From positions 1,860,001 through 1,924,000 of the forward strand of contig JACCLO010000010.1 of the NCBI GenBank assembly GCA_029448655.1: a stretch of DNA of 64,000 nucleotides. Reading direction: 5' to 3'. Every line of letters begins with the position of its first letter. Positions within the stretch are counted from its first letter, which is position 1. Positions 37,176-49,173 of the stretch are shown here, in pieces. A program made the position numbers and the translations under genes. The notes beneath the pieces are model-generated. The model was not told where the DNA came from. It searched no databases and saw only the letters and a list, made by a program, of their open reading frames with translations. This DNA is from Wolfiporia cocos. Taxonomy: Eukaryota; Basidiomycota; Agaricomycetes; Polyporales; Phaeolaceae.

Positions 37176-38688
37176 ATGTCCCTCAGGGTCTCGCTCGCGC
37201 CCACCCCGGCCTTTTGCATCAAATCCACTGCCCTAGCAGGCGCCGTCTGTCCCCTCGCCACCCCGTCCCCCGTTCCAGCCACGGACCCCCGCGCCCTCGA
37301 CGTCCCCGCACCCCGCACGCTCGCCGTCCCCCACGGCCGCAAGGTCTTTCTCAACGTCGCCTGGGATCCCAACGTCCCCCCGCCCCCGCCCGGCGCCGAC
37401 GATGCCATCCAGCGCGCCATGCACGCCGCCGCCGCTGCCGAGGACGGCGACGACGACTGGTTCGTCCCCGTCGTCCTCTCCGAGCCCCGCGAGACCGCCG
37501 ACAAGGGTGGGTCCCGGCACAGAGCTCGTGCGATGTCTCTGACTGATGCCCAGCGATACAGCCGGCCGGCCTGCTGTCGTGTTCGACGCGGTGTACAGCT
37601 CGTCGCTCAAGCATCGCACGGCCGCCGATCCTGCGTTTAGGACGTTCCTGACCGGTGCGTGGCGCGCCTGTGCACAATGATGGCCACTGACCCGGCATGC
37701 CATGCTCGTGCTGTGTCTTTACCTCGCATGTACGCCCGTCCCGACGCGGGTCCCGCCTCGCCTCGCTCCAATCCCACCTCCCGCCTGCTGTTCCCCACCC
37801 GGCCACTCTGGTCTCCTGATCTGCACTGTCATGCCCCTGCCCCATCTTCTGATCTGCACGGACACCCCCCTACCATTGCCTCCTCCATAACCTGTTTCCG
37901 CTCACACGCTTCACCGCCCCAGAACTCGCTCTCCAGCGCCTCGAGTCTACCTATCCGCCCCTCTCGCTCGACCGCCGCATCGGCACGCCCAATCTCCGCT
38001 CAAAGGGCCCACTGATGCCCCGCACTGTGCGCGTCCCTGCGTCGCTGTTCCCCGATGGCGCCACACTCGCGACCGATCCGAGCAAGGGCGGGGGTAGGAA
38101 GCTGGTTGAGGAGCTGGATGGGGAAGGAGATGGGAAAAAGAGCCTTAAGGGGATCCTGAAGAAGCCTGCAGCAAAGGAGCAGACGCTTCCTTCTCCAAAG
38201 TATTCATGGGCGCAGGCGGACGGGAAGAGGTGCTTACGTGTTCAAGTGCCGGGGATGGTGAGTGCACTTTCCGTGTCATTGATATCGACGAGTAATGGTA
38301 GGATGCTGTGCTGACGATGTGCTCATCCTCGCCGCCCATTACTTGCTGCTCCTACTCGCTGCCGACGCTTCGCTTGCGCCGCATTGGCTATTACATAATA
38401 CATGTGCATGTACATGCGTACTGATACTACAACTCTCTCATCCTGATCTCGACCTCACCTTACCCATGAAACGTCTGCGCGCAGACCCGGGAGCACATCT
38501 CCTCCGCGACGCTCGACGTCGAGCCGCGCTGCATTCTTCTCCACGCGCCTCCGCTCTACGCGCTCGACGTTCGCCTCGAAGACGCCCGCCCTCCAGGCGC
38601 GCAAAATGGAGATACGAGAGAGTTCGACGTGGAAGGCGCGCGGGCGGAGTGGCGCGTGCAGGAGGGCATGCTCGTCGTGTATGTCTGA
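37176..38688 (+). CDS. PIH1-domain protein (R2TP complex, PIH1D1/Pih1-like)
   Basis: Four exons (37176-37506, 37562-37654, 37923-38257, 38485-38688) give about 320 residues. The N-terminal PIH1 domain shows KVFLNVAWDPNVP, DDDWFVPVVLSEPRE, AVVFDAVYSSSLKH and FRTFLTELALQRLE, in family order. A linker with a Lys-rich patch leads to a C-terminal CS-like beta domain (REHISSATLDVEPRCILL, LYALDVRLED, WRVQEGMLVVYV). PIH1 proteins join RUVBL1/2 and Hsp90 through the R2TP chaperone complex, which assembles snoRNPs, PIKKs and RNA polymerase II. The protein is short of obvious extra domains. Two introns are long (268 and 227 nt); the first is extremely C-rich. Confidence 0.82.
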
Positions 38689-41397
38689 TGCGCAATGACG
38701 GCACGCCTGGGGAGGCTGTTGCGGACGCGCTAATGTGCAGAGTGCAAGGGGTCTGGTCGCGGGATGGTGCGAGGAAAGGGAATGACAGGGCTACGCGGGC
38801 GCGCTCCGTGCGCGACTTCGACTTCGTGGTCGCCTGTGCCGGGTGCGCGCGCGGGTCGGATTGGCTGGTGAGGGCGGTGAGTGAGTATTACGCATCTGCA
38901 AACGGTGTATCTTCGTCATCTGGACGTTCCCAGACAATGTATCATTACAGCATCGAATCGACAACGTCATCACAACCTCGAATGCGATACGATCCACAGC
39001 GCGGGGCTCGCTTGGTCCTTGCAGCGCATGCGAGAATGCAGCACGTCCTGTCACGCTAGGCCATCTGCCCTTGTCCTTACTTCCTTACTACCGCCGTCCC
39101 CGCGCCTCTGTCGCGCTTGTCCGTTCGAAACGCTCATCCCTCTATGCCGCAACCAGCACAACTTGCGAATGCGGTCAATCGCCCATCTCCATTCTCGGGT
39201 CGGCGTCGTCGGCGATCCGTGCGTGCGTCGCGCCGATGGCGCATCGCGTCCGAGGGCGAGTTCGTCGGCGTCGGCGTCCATGTCGGCGCCATTCGCTACC
39301 CTGATCATTGGCCTATCGCGGCGATCGGCGCGTTTCGTTGGTGCATCTTTCTATGGCGCTGTGGGCGCGCTCGGCGTATCGTGCACGCGGTTGGCGCGTC
39401 CTGCGTATCACCTTGCGCTATCGACGCCGCCGGCGCGTACCATCGTTCGATGAGGAATGATGAACGGTGTGAACGCCAAGGGTTATCTCCTATCGCGGCG
39501 TCGCGTCGCGCACGTTCTTGTGCCATGGCGCGCATTAACTCGAGACAACGACGGTCTATGAGCGGCATGGAAGCTGACTGAAGCACGCTCCGAAGTGTTG
39601 ACGCGCTCCGCTCTGTCGGCAATGAATACACCTGTGCGGGCGTTTGGCTAAGGCGGTGGCGATCGCGCCGGCAAGTACTCGGATCAGTCAAATTCGTGCA
39701 GCTTTGTCGAGTTTGTTATTGACTGCCTTGGCAGATCGCAGCGAGCGCGTTATGTTGGTGGCGGCTGTCTCTGGAGAGGGGCTGAATTTCAGCACCCCAG
39801 CTGAGTAAGTGATGCTGCTGACTGGTTATTTCATACCAGGTCTCAAGATGCTGCCGCCGTTGCCGCTTTGAGAGCTATCAGACAATCTTCGTACAAGCGT
39901 CGGGTTTGCCATTCTACAACAGCGAAGCGTTGCATATGCAAATTGAGTCCATACTACCGCTCATCTCCACACGGTAAATTTGCGTTGCCGTGTTGCGAGC
40001 ATGCAGCGCCGTTCAGGCGCTGGGAGTAGCGTCAGCGAAGCCATGTTCGCTTGTGAGTTCTCTCACTGCGGTGTACATATGAAATGACCCAACAGCACCA
40101 TCTCAGCTCTCCTTGCCTGCCCACGACAGGGAAGCATGGCCCATGTGGATAACTTTTGTGTACCCTTGAGGTTCGGTGGGTCTCACAGGACAGCTCCTCG
40201 AAGGTGTGTTTAGCGGACTGTGTCTTCGCGAGCTGAGCAGCGTACGTGTCCTCATCACGCACCTGGCCATGGTCCAGTCCGGTAATTCGATATGGCTTGG
40301 CCGCGGACAGACGTACTGGTATTATGCGGCCTAGATTTTGCGAGAAAGGGAAATGACGACACATTTCAAGTACCGAGTCTCTTGACATCCATGCTGACCT
40401 CGTATTCTCGTGACGAGGGCTCGTTTTGGTCCATCTGTCAATGGACCCTGGCAACCTGTGGCCCGCTTCTGGTCCGTAATGGCGTCTCGACTTGGTGGAG
40501 AAAATGGCTGCAGGATCAACATCAAAGCAGAAGATCGACCAGCAGTAGATTTGAGGTCGAGCTGTGGGCTCGGTGCTCTGATCGCGGATCCCTGGTGTCA
40601 CACCAGGGCGCGTGCCACGAATCACGATATGGACAATGGATACGGACTGCTCAGATGAAGACTCAACCCCGCTTGAGTGGATTCCCGTCTGCTTGGCAGC
40701 CTGCCATTTGTCCTCCTGGGGGTCCCATACTGGGCTATGCGTAAGTAAGGCGTCGCTACGGGCATCTTTCGAGCGCGCATGTGCCGGGCGGTAGATGGCT
40801 GAGCTGCACGCTGGCGGTGTGTCCGTCCGCGGCTGTCAAATTGCATTAGGTTTGATCTCAGTGACATGTCCTTGCGCCTGCAATTGGTCAATGTAAGCCT
40901 ATTTGCGAGGTGTGTTTCTTCACGAGCTCACGGCTCGCGTACCGTGGCTGGTGTGTGTGCACCGGTCGTCAAGCGTCCGAATGATAGTCAGCGCACGCAG
41001 CATCGGGCGGGGAGTGTCGTGCCCGGACGTCTGATCAATGACTGGCCTTGAGGCATTGCTGATCGCGCCGCCGAACTCGAGGGGCCGTGCGTCCCCGCTT
41101 CTGATTCCGCTCTGCAGGCCTCGTTGCTTCCCGACCGCCATGCCTCATCCGCGCAGTGAATACACGTATCGCATTGCATAGCTTTCCTGTAAATACTCAA
41201 ATACATAGATGATATGCTGTCAACAAGATCCATCGATACATGTCCATTATTTTTCGCGCGTACGTTAGCAATCCGTCCCGTGCCTCCCCTCCGAGCACGC
41301 GTTGCGCACGCCCGCCGGCGGTCGTGCCTATTAGTTGGGCTGTCCGCGTCGTCAGCAATACCACACTCGGATGGGGACACGTCCGCACCTTATGTAT
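38689..41397. other. 2.7-kb gene-poor interval
   Basis: No confident gene was found. The section 39050-39600 is GC-rich, with overlapping Arg/Ala-rich frames in all phases and many gcg and tcg trinucleotides; this is the usual signature of composition-driven false ORFs. A 197-codon open frame on the minus strand (40625-40032) has no recognisable domain and no family-like segments. The rest is unremarkable. Confidence 0.45.
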
Positions 41398-44380
41398 CTA
41401 GTGCGTCCGTTCCAGGCTCCCGGGGCGCGCCACCGCTACCCGCGGTGCCCGCATCACGCTCGCCGCCGTTGGCGTTGTCGCCAGCGTCTTGCTTTCCTCC
41501 CCGTCCATCTGCCAAATGCTCCCGCCACTGAGCGCGAACGTGCTCTCTGCACCACGCCCCCTTGACGCGCCGCTGATTTTGAGCCCGTTCCCGCCTCCGC
41601 TGATGTTCAGTCCGCCAAGGCCCGCGCTCAGGCCTGCCATATCGCGCCCGAAGCGCACGTCGTGCCCCTCCTCCAAAGACAGATCTGCGGACGACGTCGA
41701 CGTGGAGGGAGACAACGAAGGCGACTGCACCATGTCTTGCAAGAACGACGGAAGGAATGTCGCACCGGGTTGCGGCCTGAGAGCATTGAGCTCGCGCGCG
41801 TAGACGGAGCCAAGTCCAGCGCTGCTGAGGCCGTGAGAGTGATGGCTCATCCCGTGGTTGCTAATGCTGCGGCTGTCAAAGTTGTTGTTATGGCCGTTCA
41901 ATCCGTGAGCGGCGACGCTCAGGTTTGAGTGCACACTCGAATGTCCGCCACCGGTCTGGTAGATCGGCGCGCGCAGGTCCTGTGCAAGCGCAAGCGACGT
42001 GCGGCGCACCTCAATTTGCCACGGAGCGGGGCCGAGAGGGCTGACAGGAGAGAGCGGAGACAGCGGCGCGCGCATCTCGCCCGCGCTCGGCGGCGCGGAG
42101 TGCATGCCTGCCGATGCCGGGGCGAGCGAGAGCACGGGCGGCCAGCTACCCTGACGGCGCGTGCAGTCGACCTGGGTTGCAAGCACATTTTCCAGCAGTG
42201 CGATCCGTTCAGCTTGCACCGCCGCAGAGATTGAGTCGCCGTTGCCTTCGGCGTCTGTCCATGCCGTCAGTTTCGTGTCATCATGAAGATGGAGGGGCGT
42301 ACAGGGGTAGCACGTCTGGCAGACCTTGCGGCGGCGCCAGTTGTGGTAATGGCATTTTTGGCAGACCCAGTCACCTGGCTGCTTTTCGGCGGCGCCCTTG
42401 TTGCCAGTGTTGATGATGGGCGGGTACTGACAGGCCACCATGCGTCAGCACCGTATTGCTAACTCTTGTGCCAGAGACGTACAGTGATGACAGCGGACCC
42501 CAACGGGCGAATCTGGCCCTGCTCGGGAAGCGGTTCATTGTCGGGCCAGTACATGATACAGGGTGCCAGTGGATCGGAGGATACATTCTGGACGCGTCCA
42601 CCGACACTCAACGCACGCCCGCTCGGCGTCAGCAGCGGGTGCAGGCTCGCACCAGCCCCGCGGGCACCCGAGCCGACAAGCGGAGCGTGTGCGGCAGCGG
42701 TAGAGAGCGAAGGCGCGCTGTGCATGCGCGTGAGTGGCGCGCGGAGGAGTTCGTCATGCTGCGCGGCAGCGAAGCGCGGAGAGGGCGCGGCAGGGTAGGT
42801 GGGGCCGCGCGCGAGCATACCATGCGAGTCTGCGGCGCGCGGACGGCCGCAGGCTATGCAGGTCGAGTTGCGTCTGGAGCATATATGCGCGTTTCGGGAC
42901 AGACATGGGTGCGGTTTCAAAAGTAGGAAGAAGAACATGTCGAATGCACACACAGTTAGCATCGCCGTCGCTGATGATATGGTGAATCATACCCAAAATT
43001 ATGCGCTGCACAGTTCGTCGCAGAACATCTGTCGAGAAGAAAAAAGAGGTCAGAGCCATCGAGTGCACAGCTGTGGCGCGCTCACATCCAGTCCCCCGCA
43101 CGGAAGCTCGTCTTGGGATTCGGTGGGTTGCTGGAGATAGTATACGGCCCATCTATTCCGTGACAGACGAGACCGGGCGCGCTATCCTGCTCGAGCATGT
43201 GGAGGTCGATGAGCTGGACTGTGGCCTCGGGTGCAGACTGCGCGGGAACTAGCAGGGGCCTACGGAGTGGAGGCGAGGCCTGGGTGATTGAATAGTTCTC
43301 AGTGACTGGTGCTGACCACGGGAAAAAAAGCGACCTACGTTTTGGTGGTGTGCGTTGCGCGGGTGGTCGAGGGCGATCTCAAAGTCGCGGTCAATTGCGG
43401 GCGCGGCAGAAAAGGGGCCGACCGGTGACGCGAGGGCAGCGCAGGCCTTGAGAGAAAGCCGTGAGTGGCGTAGGCAGAGGGAGGAGAGAGCAAGAAAATG
43501 AGAAGACGTGAAATCACGCCCGACCCCTATACCGGGCGGGCGTCTAATTCTACGCGGTGTGCAATATTGCGATCCGGCGGGAGGGCCGACGATCTGGTGG
43601 CGCGCCGGCTGCAGTGTGCCGCCAGATCGCTTTTCCGCTCAAAATGGAAATGACGTCACCCGATTGGGCAGTGTGCTCGGCGGGCGGACGGCGGCCGGGC
43701 GGGCAGCGGACGGCGGACGCACCTCTTCGTGGCTGGCGTAGAGGGCGAGCACGCCGGATTCGGGCGTGTGCTCGGCGTCGGGGCGGGCGGGCCACATCGA
43801 TACGGGGCGGGGCACGCACTGCGCATGGCTCTCAGCATCGATCGCGCAGGGAGAACGAGTTACCGCACGTCTCCGCCCGATCCCTGCTCCAGCAGCGCGG
43901 CGAGTATACCCGGCCCACTCACGCCCGACCCCGCGTCGAAAATCTGCGCGTGGTTCTCGTCACCCATTTCTCGGCCGTAGCACGATGACTCACCCGGACG
44001 ACCCGGGACCGGCTCGCGTGGAACGCGTCCAGCAGCGCTGCAGAGTGCGCGGACACACCGACGCGCGCATCCCCGCTGTTGGGAGGCAGCGGCGGGCCCC
44101 AGGGGCTGGCGCCGCCGCCGCCATCAGCTAAAGTGAGTTGCGTCCCCGCGGAATGATGAGTCGATGCATCGCCATCGGGCAGATTCTGCTCGTCCAGGCA
44201 CGGCCAATCTGAGACCGCGTCCGCACTGCCCAGCTCCGCACTGCCCAGCTGACTGCAGAAATGCACCGAGTCGGCCATCGCAAACGGGGGCTCTGTGCCG
44301 TCCCAGCGTCCATAGGGCTCGCCATACAAACAGCCGGGTACCGGGACGCGGTCAGCACGCGGGGTCAGCTCGAAGACCAT
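41398..44380 (-). CDS. Double RanBP2-type zinc-finger RNA-binding protein (Nrp1-like)
   Basis: The last exon (42426-41398) carries a RanBP2-type zinc finger, GDWVCQKCHYHNWRRRKVCQ-TCYP, followed by a disordered S/G/H/N-rich tail. Upstream, three small exons join at 43094, 43045-43010 and 42869 to form a first finger, DWICSATNCAAHNFG then RNSTCIACGRPRA. Two W-x-C-x(2-4)-C...N...C-x2-C fingers of this type bind single-stranded RNA (ZRANB2-like). Yeast Nrp1 combines them with an RRM, and stress-granule location is known for it. Further N-terminal exons can be read (IFDAGSGVSGPGILAALLEQ at 43942; a segment with GVLALYASHEE near 43740), starting MVFELTPRADRV at 44380. I could not make a clean RRM out of this part, so its exon joins are tentative. 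The zinc fingers themselves are clear. Confidence 0.72.
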
Positions 44381-45665
44381 GATGAGCGGAGGACTTGAGC
44401 GCAGCGAGCAGACACAGTGCAGGGGCAGTAGACAGGGGAGCAGCACTGCACACACGCCATTGAAAAGCGGCTCGAACATGGCTTGACAGGCCTCGCGCTC
44501 GAGCACCTCACGACAAATGATGGGAGATCCTCGTCCCTCCCTCTCCTCGCTTCACGAAGCATCCTCGAATCATACTTATTGTCACCATGCCTTGCGGCGC
44601 CTCCCATATCGGTAGTCCACTACCCGCACTTCCACATTGACAGATTGTTTCGTCGTCAACGCACTATGTGCCAAACAGCAACTCTAGCTGACCATCCGAC
44701 AACCAGCGTGATTTTCTGTCAGGAGTACTAGTGCACCTACTGGGTGTGACAACTGACGTGATTAAGCATTGCTCAGATTAGATTAGATTGTCATAAACCA
44801 TATCCTAGAATGGACAAGATCAATATAAAACATTCTGTCCATCTGTTTACTGTCATCAAACAACAGTGTATTGTTTACTGTCGTCACTAAACAGTGTATG
44901 TCGTCATGCCACAGCGCATCTTGACGAGACGCCCACATCACGTGCACAGTAGTTCATATAGCTCGCTCCGTCCTCCTCCCCTCCTTTCCTCAGTCGTTGT
45001 ATCACCGCTACGGCTGAGGTACGTATTCGCACTATACATTACTATAGACACACTGCTTACGTCGATATGTAGCTGATTGGTATTTAGGTATATCAATATA
45101 GTCGTTGTATCACCGCTACGGCTGAGCTGATTGGTATTTAGATTCTATAGGTTAGCCCTGAGCTCTAGGCCCGGCAGGCTGAGCTCTTTGACTCCTGGAT
45201 CTAACATCAGGCTCACACGGTGATATTGAGACGAATGCAAAAGTACATCTTCACAGCGCATATAGCTGCTCATTCTCACGCATATAGTCGCACACTTGGC
45301 ACTTGATTGCCACCATGCCTCCGAAGTCAACCCCATCATCTCCGAGCGGCACGACGTCACATGGGGGAAAGGCACTGGTTCTGTCTATTACTCTGTCACA
45401 AGCCGATTTCTTTCGCCTAGCGAGCGACTAGTGACTAGAGCCTAAACCCTTATCTTATCTAAGCGCGTGCCTAAGCAGTCACGTGTCAAGACCCTGGACA
45501 CCCTATCACGTGTTGTCAGACCCCCGGACACTCTGTGCCGTGTACCTACACCCATTATAGGGTTTACCTTACAGAATGGACTATCAGCTTACATAATAAC
45601 TATACAGTTGCCAAACAATGTACAAACAGTAGAATAGCATATATACTGGCCGACGAGCAGGGTAG
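44381..45665. other. Gene-poor transition into the retroelement block
   Basis: This stretch holds no supported gene. A 27-bp segment beginning agtcgttgtatcaccgctac occurs twice (44992-45018 and 45100-45126), and a 17-bp segment agctgattggtatttag also twice (45070-45086 and 45125-45141). These look like remnants of a tandem duplication of about 108 and 55 bp. Confidence 0.45.
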
Positions 45666-46230
45666 TGACACAGACGTACTTCGGATGTGTGACCTGCCAT
45701 GGGCAGGGGATAACCCAAGGTCTTCATGTCTGGGAGCAGCGATTCAGCAGTGAGCGCAGAGGACTGGGCCGTGGTATGACGGAGTTGTCGCAGAAGCATA
45801 CGCCAACGCCAACGTAGTCGCTAAGTCATCAGACAGAGAGGATACCCCAGAGCATGAGTCACACAGAGTGTGAGTAAGAAAGGGGCCTAGCCCAGTTGTC
45901 GAGAATCTTAGAGATGGGGAATAAGCCCCATCTCGTTGTAGGTTATATACATGAGCGTGTAGACTACGAGTCCTACCCTAAAGAGATGGCCTGTGTGCCG
46001 TATCTAAGGGATCAGGTGACAAGTAACGCTAAATGTAAGTAATGTGACCATATGTGCGGCACCTGATACGCGCGCTACCCTACAGTGCTAACCTAACAGT
46101 CAGGTGATCTGGACGGAGTCTGGGAGGTGACGTGGAGGTAGCTAAGGAATAGAGGAGTGTGCGCACGCATAGCGGCGCCCATAATACCATAGCAAGGGAT
46201 GTTAAACTTAACGTACTAAAGTTTGTGACA
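45666..46230 (-). repeat. Solo LTR of the B family, antisense, TSD GGTAG
   Basis: The segment starts TGACACAGAC and ends TTTGTGACA, which on the minus strand is the TGT...TCA form of an LTR. It matches the B-family LTRs elsewhere in the window in reverse, for example the block around atgtatataa and the end region with agcgctgtagggtagcgcgc. It is flanked by the exact 5-bp duplication GGTAG (45661-45665, 46231-46235). It is 565 bp long, against 549-569 bp for other copies. No internal sequence remains, so it is a solo LTR. Confidence 0.85.
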
Positions 46231-47459
46231 GGTAGCACCCCAGACTCGTCTTGGCCTTATATGCCTTGAGTAGTCTCAGATCAGGAATACGCTTTCAAGT
46301 GAGTCATATTCCCCTGAGTAGTTGCTTGAAGTGTTGCTTGTGTCATACTCTGGCTGCTACGACAGTGTCTGCGACACCTTCAGTCACCCCTCTAGCGCCG
46401 GCAAATGCCTTCTACACCGGCGGTGTTATCCTTGACCGTGCCAAGGCGAACTGGGCGGAATGGAAACGCTACATCCTGCAGTCTCTTAGTATGACCCAGC
46501 TCGACAAGTACCTGGTGGGTGAAGTCCCTATGCCTGATCTGATGCTTGAACCAGCTGCTCACATCAACTGGGTCAACAACAATCACATCACGTGCAATTT
46601 CCTCGAAATGAAATGCGATCCTGAAGAAGCAAAGTTCCTCGAACAGTTTCAGACTAGTTCTCCAGGTGCCACTGCTGTGGAAGTATGGAATGCACTGTGC
46701 ACTCGCCATGAGAAAGAAGGGCCATATGCACAAGTTTGCTACATCTCAGAGATCTTTGCTATCCGTTTCATAAAATCTGGGCCCCTCTCCACTACCAGCA
46801 CATGCATCCAAGACTTGGTTGACAAAGTCTTCCACATCAGGATCCCCACTCGAGAGACATTTGTTGCCATTGGCCTCCTTCATGTGATGACCGGAGAGTT
46901 GAACACCTGCAGTCTCAGATCGGTACCTCGCTGGCATCCAACCCTGATCTTAGACCATCCGATATCATCCGACATCTTGATCTGGAACAGCAACTGATTG
47001 ATGGTGCTAAGGCGAACTCAGGTCTGTCTGATGCCCTTGTTGCCAGGATGACACAACTTATGCATTGTGCCGCACCACTAACAAGAGGGGGCCTAGGGCG
47101 CTGGCCAGAGGCCTTGCTGATATTGATAAGGCATGGCGAGTATCGGCCAGAGGGGTTCATCATGTCTCTCAAATGGCAGCGCCGGGCACCCAGTCAAGCA
47201 AGTGGTAAGGATTGTAAGAGGGACTCGCCCCAGAGTGAGATTAACAAGCCTGAGGTTGTAAGTGTCACAGAATATTCAGTACTTATATTCTACATCCCTC
47301 GCTATAGGTTTTATGGGTGCCGCTATGTGCGCGCGCTCTCCTCTAGGCCTCAGCCACCTCCACGTCACCTCCCAGACTCCGTCAGGTCATCTGACCAAGT
47401 AGATTAGCGCTGTAGGGTAGCGCGTGTATCAGGTGCCGCACTAATGGTCACATTACTTA

Positions 47460-48154
47460 TGTCACAGATTTGGGACATGCCAATATTTTTCCCGTATTTT
47501 TACCTATTTATCTGGTATTTCTACGACCTTGTAGACATTTACGCTGCTAAGCGCCCGTCTACACGTACACGCAACCAAACAACACGTACACAACGCGGTA
47601 TACGTCCACCTGTCATAACAACACGTACATAACACGTTTGTACGCGTCAATGACTCAGCGGACTAACCTCCGGTGTCACGCGTCTTACTCATATCCCGAT
47701 ATCGGGCTATGTCAGTACATTTGGATAAGCGGCCCGCTCGTTATCACATGCCAATGCCCTTACGATTACTCATATCCCGATACCGGTATATAGTTAGCAC
47801 GTGCATGGCTTACTAACGTAGCAACGCCGCTTCCACAACATGGACCTACGGTCCTAACAACGTTTCTTACTGGTGCGGCCATTACCGGCGCACATGGTCT
47901 ACTGTAGTTTACGACTTAGCTGTATTAGTTATGTCTGCGCACAGACCGTCTTCATGTTTGGCTCCCTTACTGGTAACCAAACAGTGCATGTATATAAGTA
48001 GGGCTATCGCTACGATAAGCCTTAGATTTGTTCTCTGCTATCGCATAGTCACATAACATCTCTACTGCGCCTACAAGCGTTCCTCACCAGCTTCAACAAC
48101 TCCTTCAAGTCGTTACCAAGCTAAAGCGTGAGTCCCACAACCTTGTTTGTGTCA
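47460..48154 (+). repeat. 5' LTR of the complete Gypsy element
   Basis: The 695-bp repeat starts TGTCACAGATTTGGG and ends CTTGTTTGTGTCA, with TATA-like sequence tgcatgtatataagtagggc (near 47980). Tandem-like variants of tactcatatcccgatatcgg occur in the first half. A splice-donor consensus GTGAGT lies at 48128, 27 nt before the LTR end. Confidence 0.95.
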
Positions 48155-48221
48155 TAAGAACAAATCTGCCCCCTACCCCCGCCCTTGCGCTTGCGCTTGG
48201 GCCTGGGTTTCTATCCTACAG
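48128..48221 (+). other. Candidate leader intron spanning the LTR end and primer-binding region
   Basis: The donor GTGAGTCCCACA inside the LTR and the acceptor TTTCTATCCTACAG at 48208-48221 bound a 94-nt GT-AG interval of normal intron size for this genome. The related element at the right edge keeps both signals (GTGAGTCCCACA at 63527; TTTCTACCTACAG ending 63617) although the sequence between has drifted. Splicing would remove the LTR/internal junction, where the primer-binding site must lie, from mRNAs but not from full-length genomic RNA. This is an inference from sequence; no transcript evidence is available. Confidence 0.5.
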
Positions 48222-49173
48222 GGGCTATTACTCGTTGCTGCGCACATCCCTACTCTTGACAAAGAGTTAGGGGTGATAGTTGAGATCTGGGGGATACATC
48301 GTCATCCTCGGCAGAGGATTGACAACCAGGGAAGCCACACCGCCTTTTTAGGCAGGAGGCCTACCTAACCCGGACTCCAGGGTTAAGGAGACATGGTCCT
48401 CGCTGACAAGCTTGGACTATGCGCGGTTAAGACCCGCCTGTGGAGAAAAGGGGACGGTCTGCCTGTGTGCGCCCAACCCCCTGTCATGGCAAGCGTTGTT
48501 CAGCGCCCCATCACTATCCACAGGGTCATCAGTATGATGGCATGGGAATTTTCCAAAGCCGCCTCCCAGGCGTAAGGGACCTGCTTTGAACCCGTTATGG
48601 GAAAAGCAGTGAGGGGGGTGACGTAAAAAATCACCCTGCCATAGGTCACTCGCGGTAGCCAATAGCATAAGTCCTACGGGCAGCTCGGCGTGCGAGCATG
48701 GGTCAAACGGATTTGGGGCCCCATTGGAAGAGAAGCGCGTGGCCCACTCCTTCGGGATGTGGAGCGCTGCTTTCTCGCGATCTTAGATCGACGATGGTTT
48801 TTTAGCCCTGATGTGACACCCATGTGGCTACAGACGGCAACCTCATTGTTGAAGCATGGACAGGCTAAGGGGTGTAAAATCCCAGCCACTTTCCGGCATC
48901 GTCCCTCCGGGGCGGTGTCGTGTATCCGATTCCCAATCATCTGACCCAGGAACCGGCCTGGCAGTCAGCAACTCTACCCCTGGAGTCGGCGCCTCTGACC
49001 GTTAGGGTCATGCGAATATCCGCGCCGTCTCGGCACAGGGTTTGCGCGCAACATAAGAGTAATTATGCCCCGTAGTACACCTTCTTTGCTCCTGAAAAGG
49101 AGTCCACTACCCTACCTTACATAATCCCTTTTATTCCTGTTCTTGGACGTATCACTGGGAAACTTTGTTTCTC
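48155..49173 (+). other. Long untranslated leader of the Gypsy element
   Basis: About 1 kb with no conserved ORF lies between the 5' LTR and the first ORF. Parts are conserved in the partner element at 63553-64000, for example the block cacaccgcctttttaggcag and the following acatggtc and tctgcctgtgt blocks. Conservation without coding potential suggests packaging, dimerisation or translation-control RNA structure. I could not identify a tRNA primer-binding site with confidence. Confidence 0.6.

Noticed and set aside
38881..39581. Overlapping Arg/Ala-rich ORFs in several frames
   Set aside because: Open frames in all phases are explained by GC-rich sequence; no motif, no coherent splice structure.
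40032..40625. 197-codon minus-strand ORF
   Set aside because: No recognisable domain, unremarkable composition, no supporting upstream or downstream exons; kept as gene-poor interval.
45315..45431. Short ORF starting MPPKSTPSSPSGTTS
   Set aside because: Only 38 codons with no following exon; resembles gag-type starts but cannot be supported.
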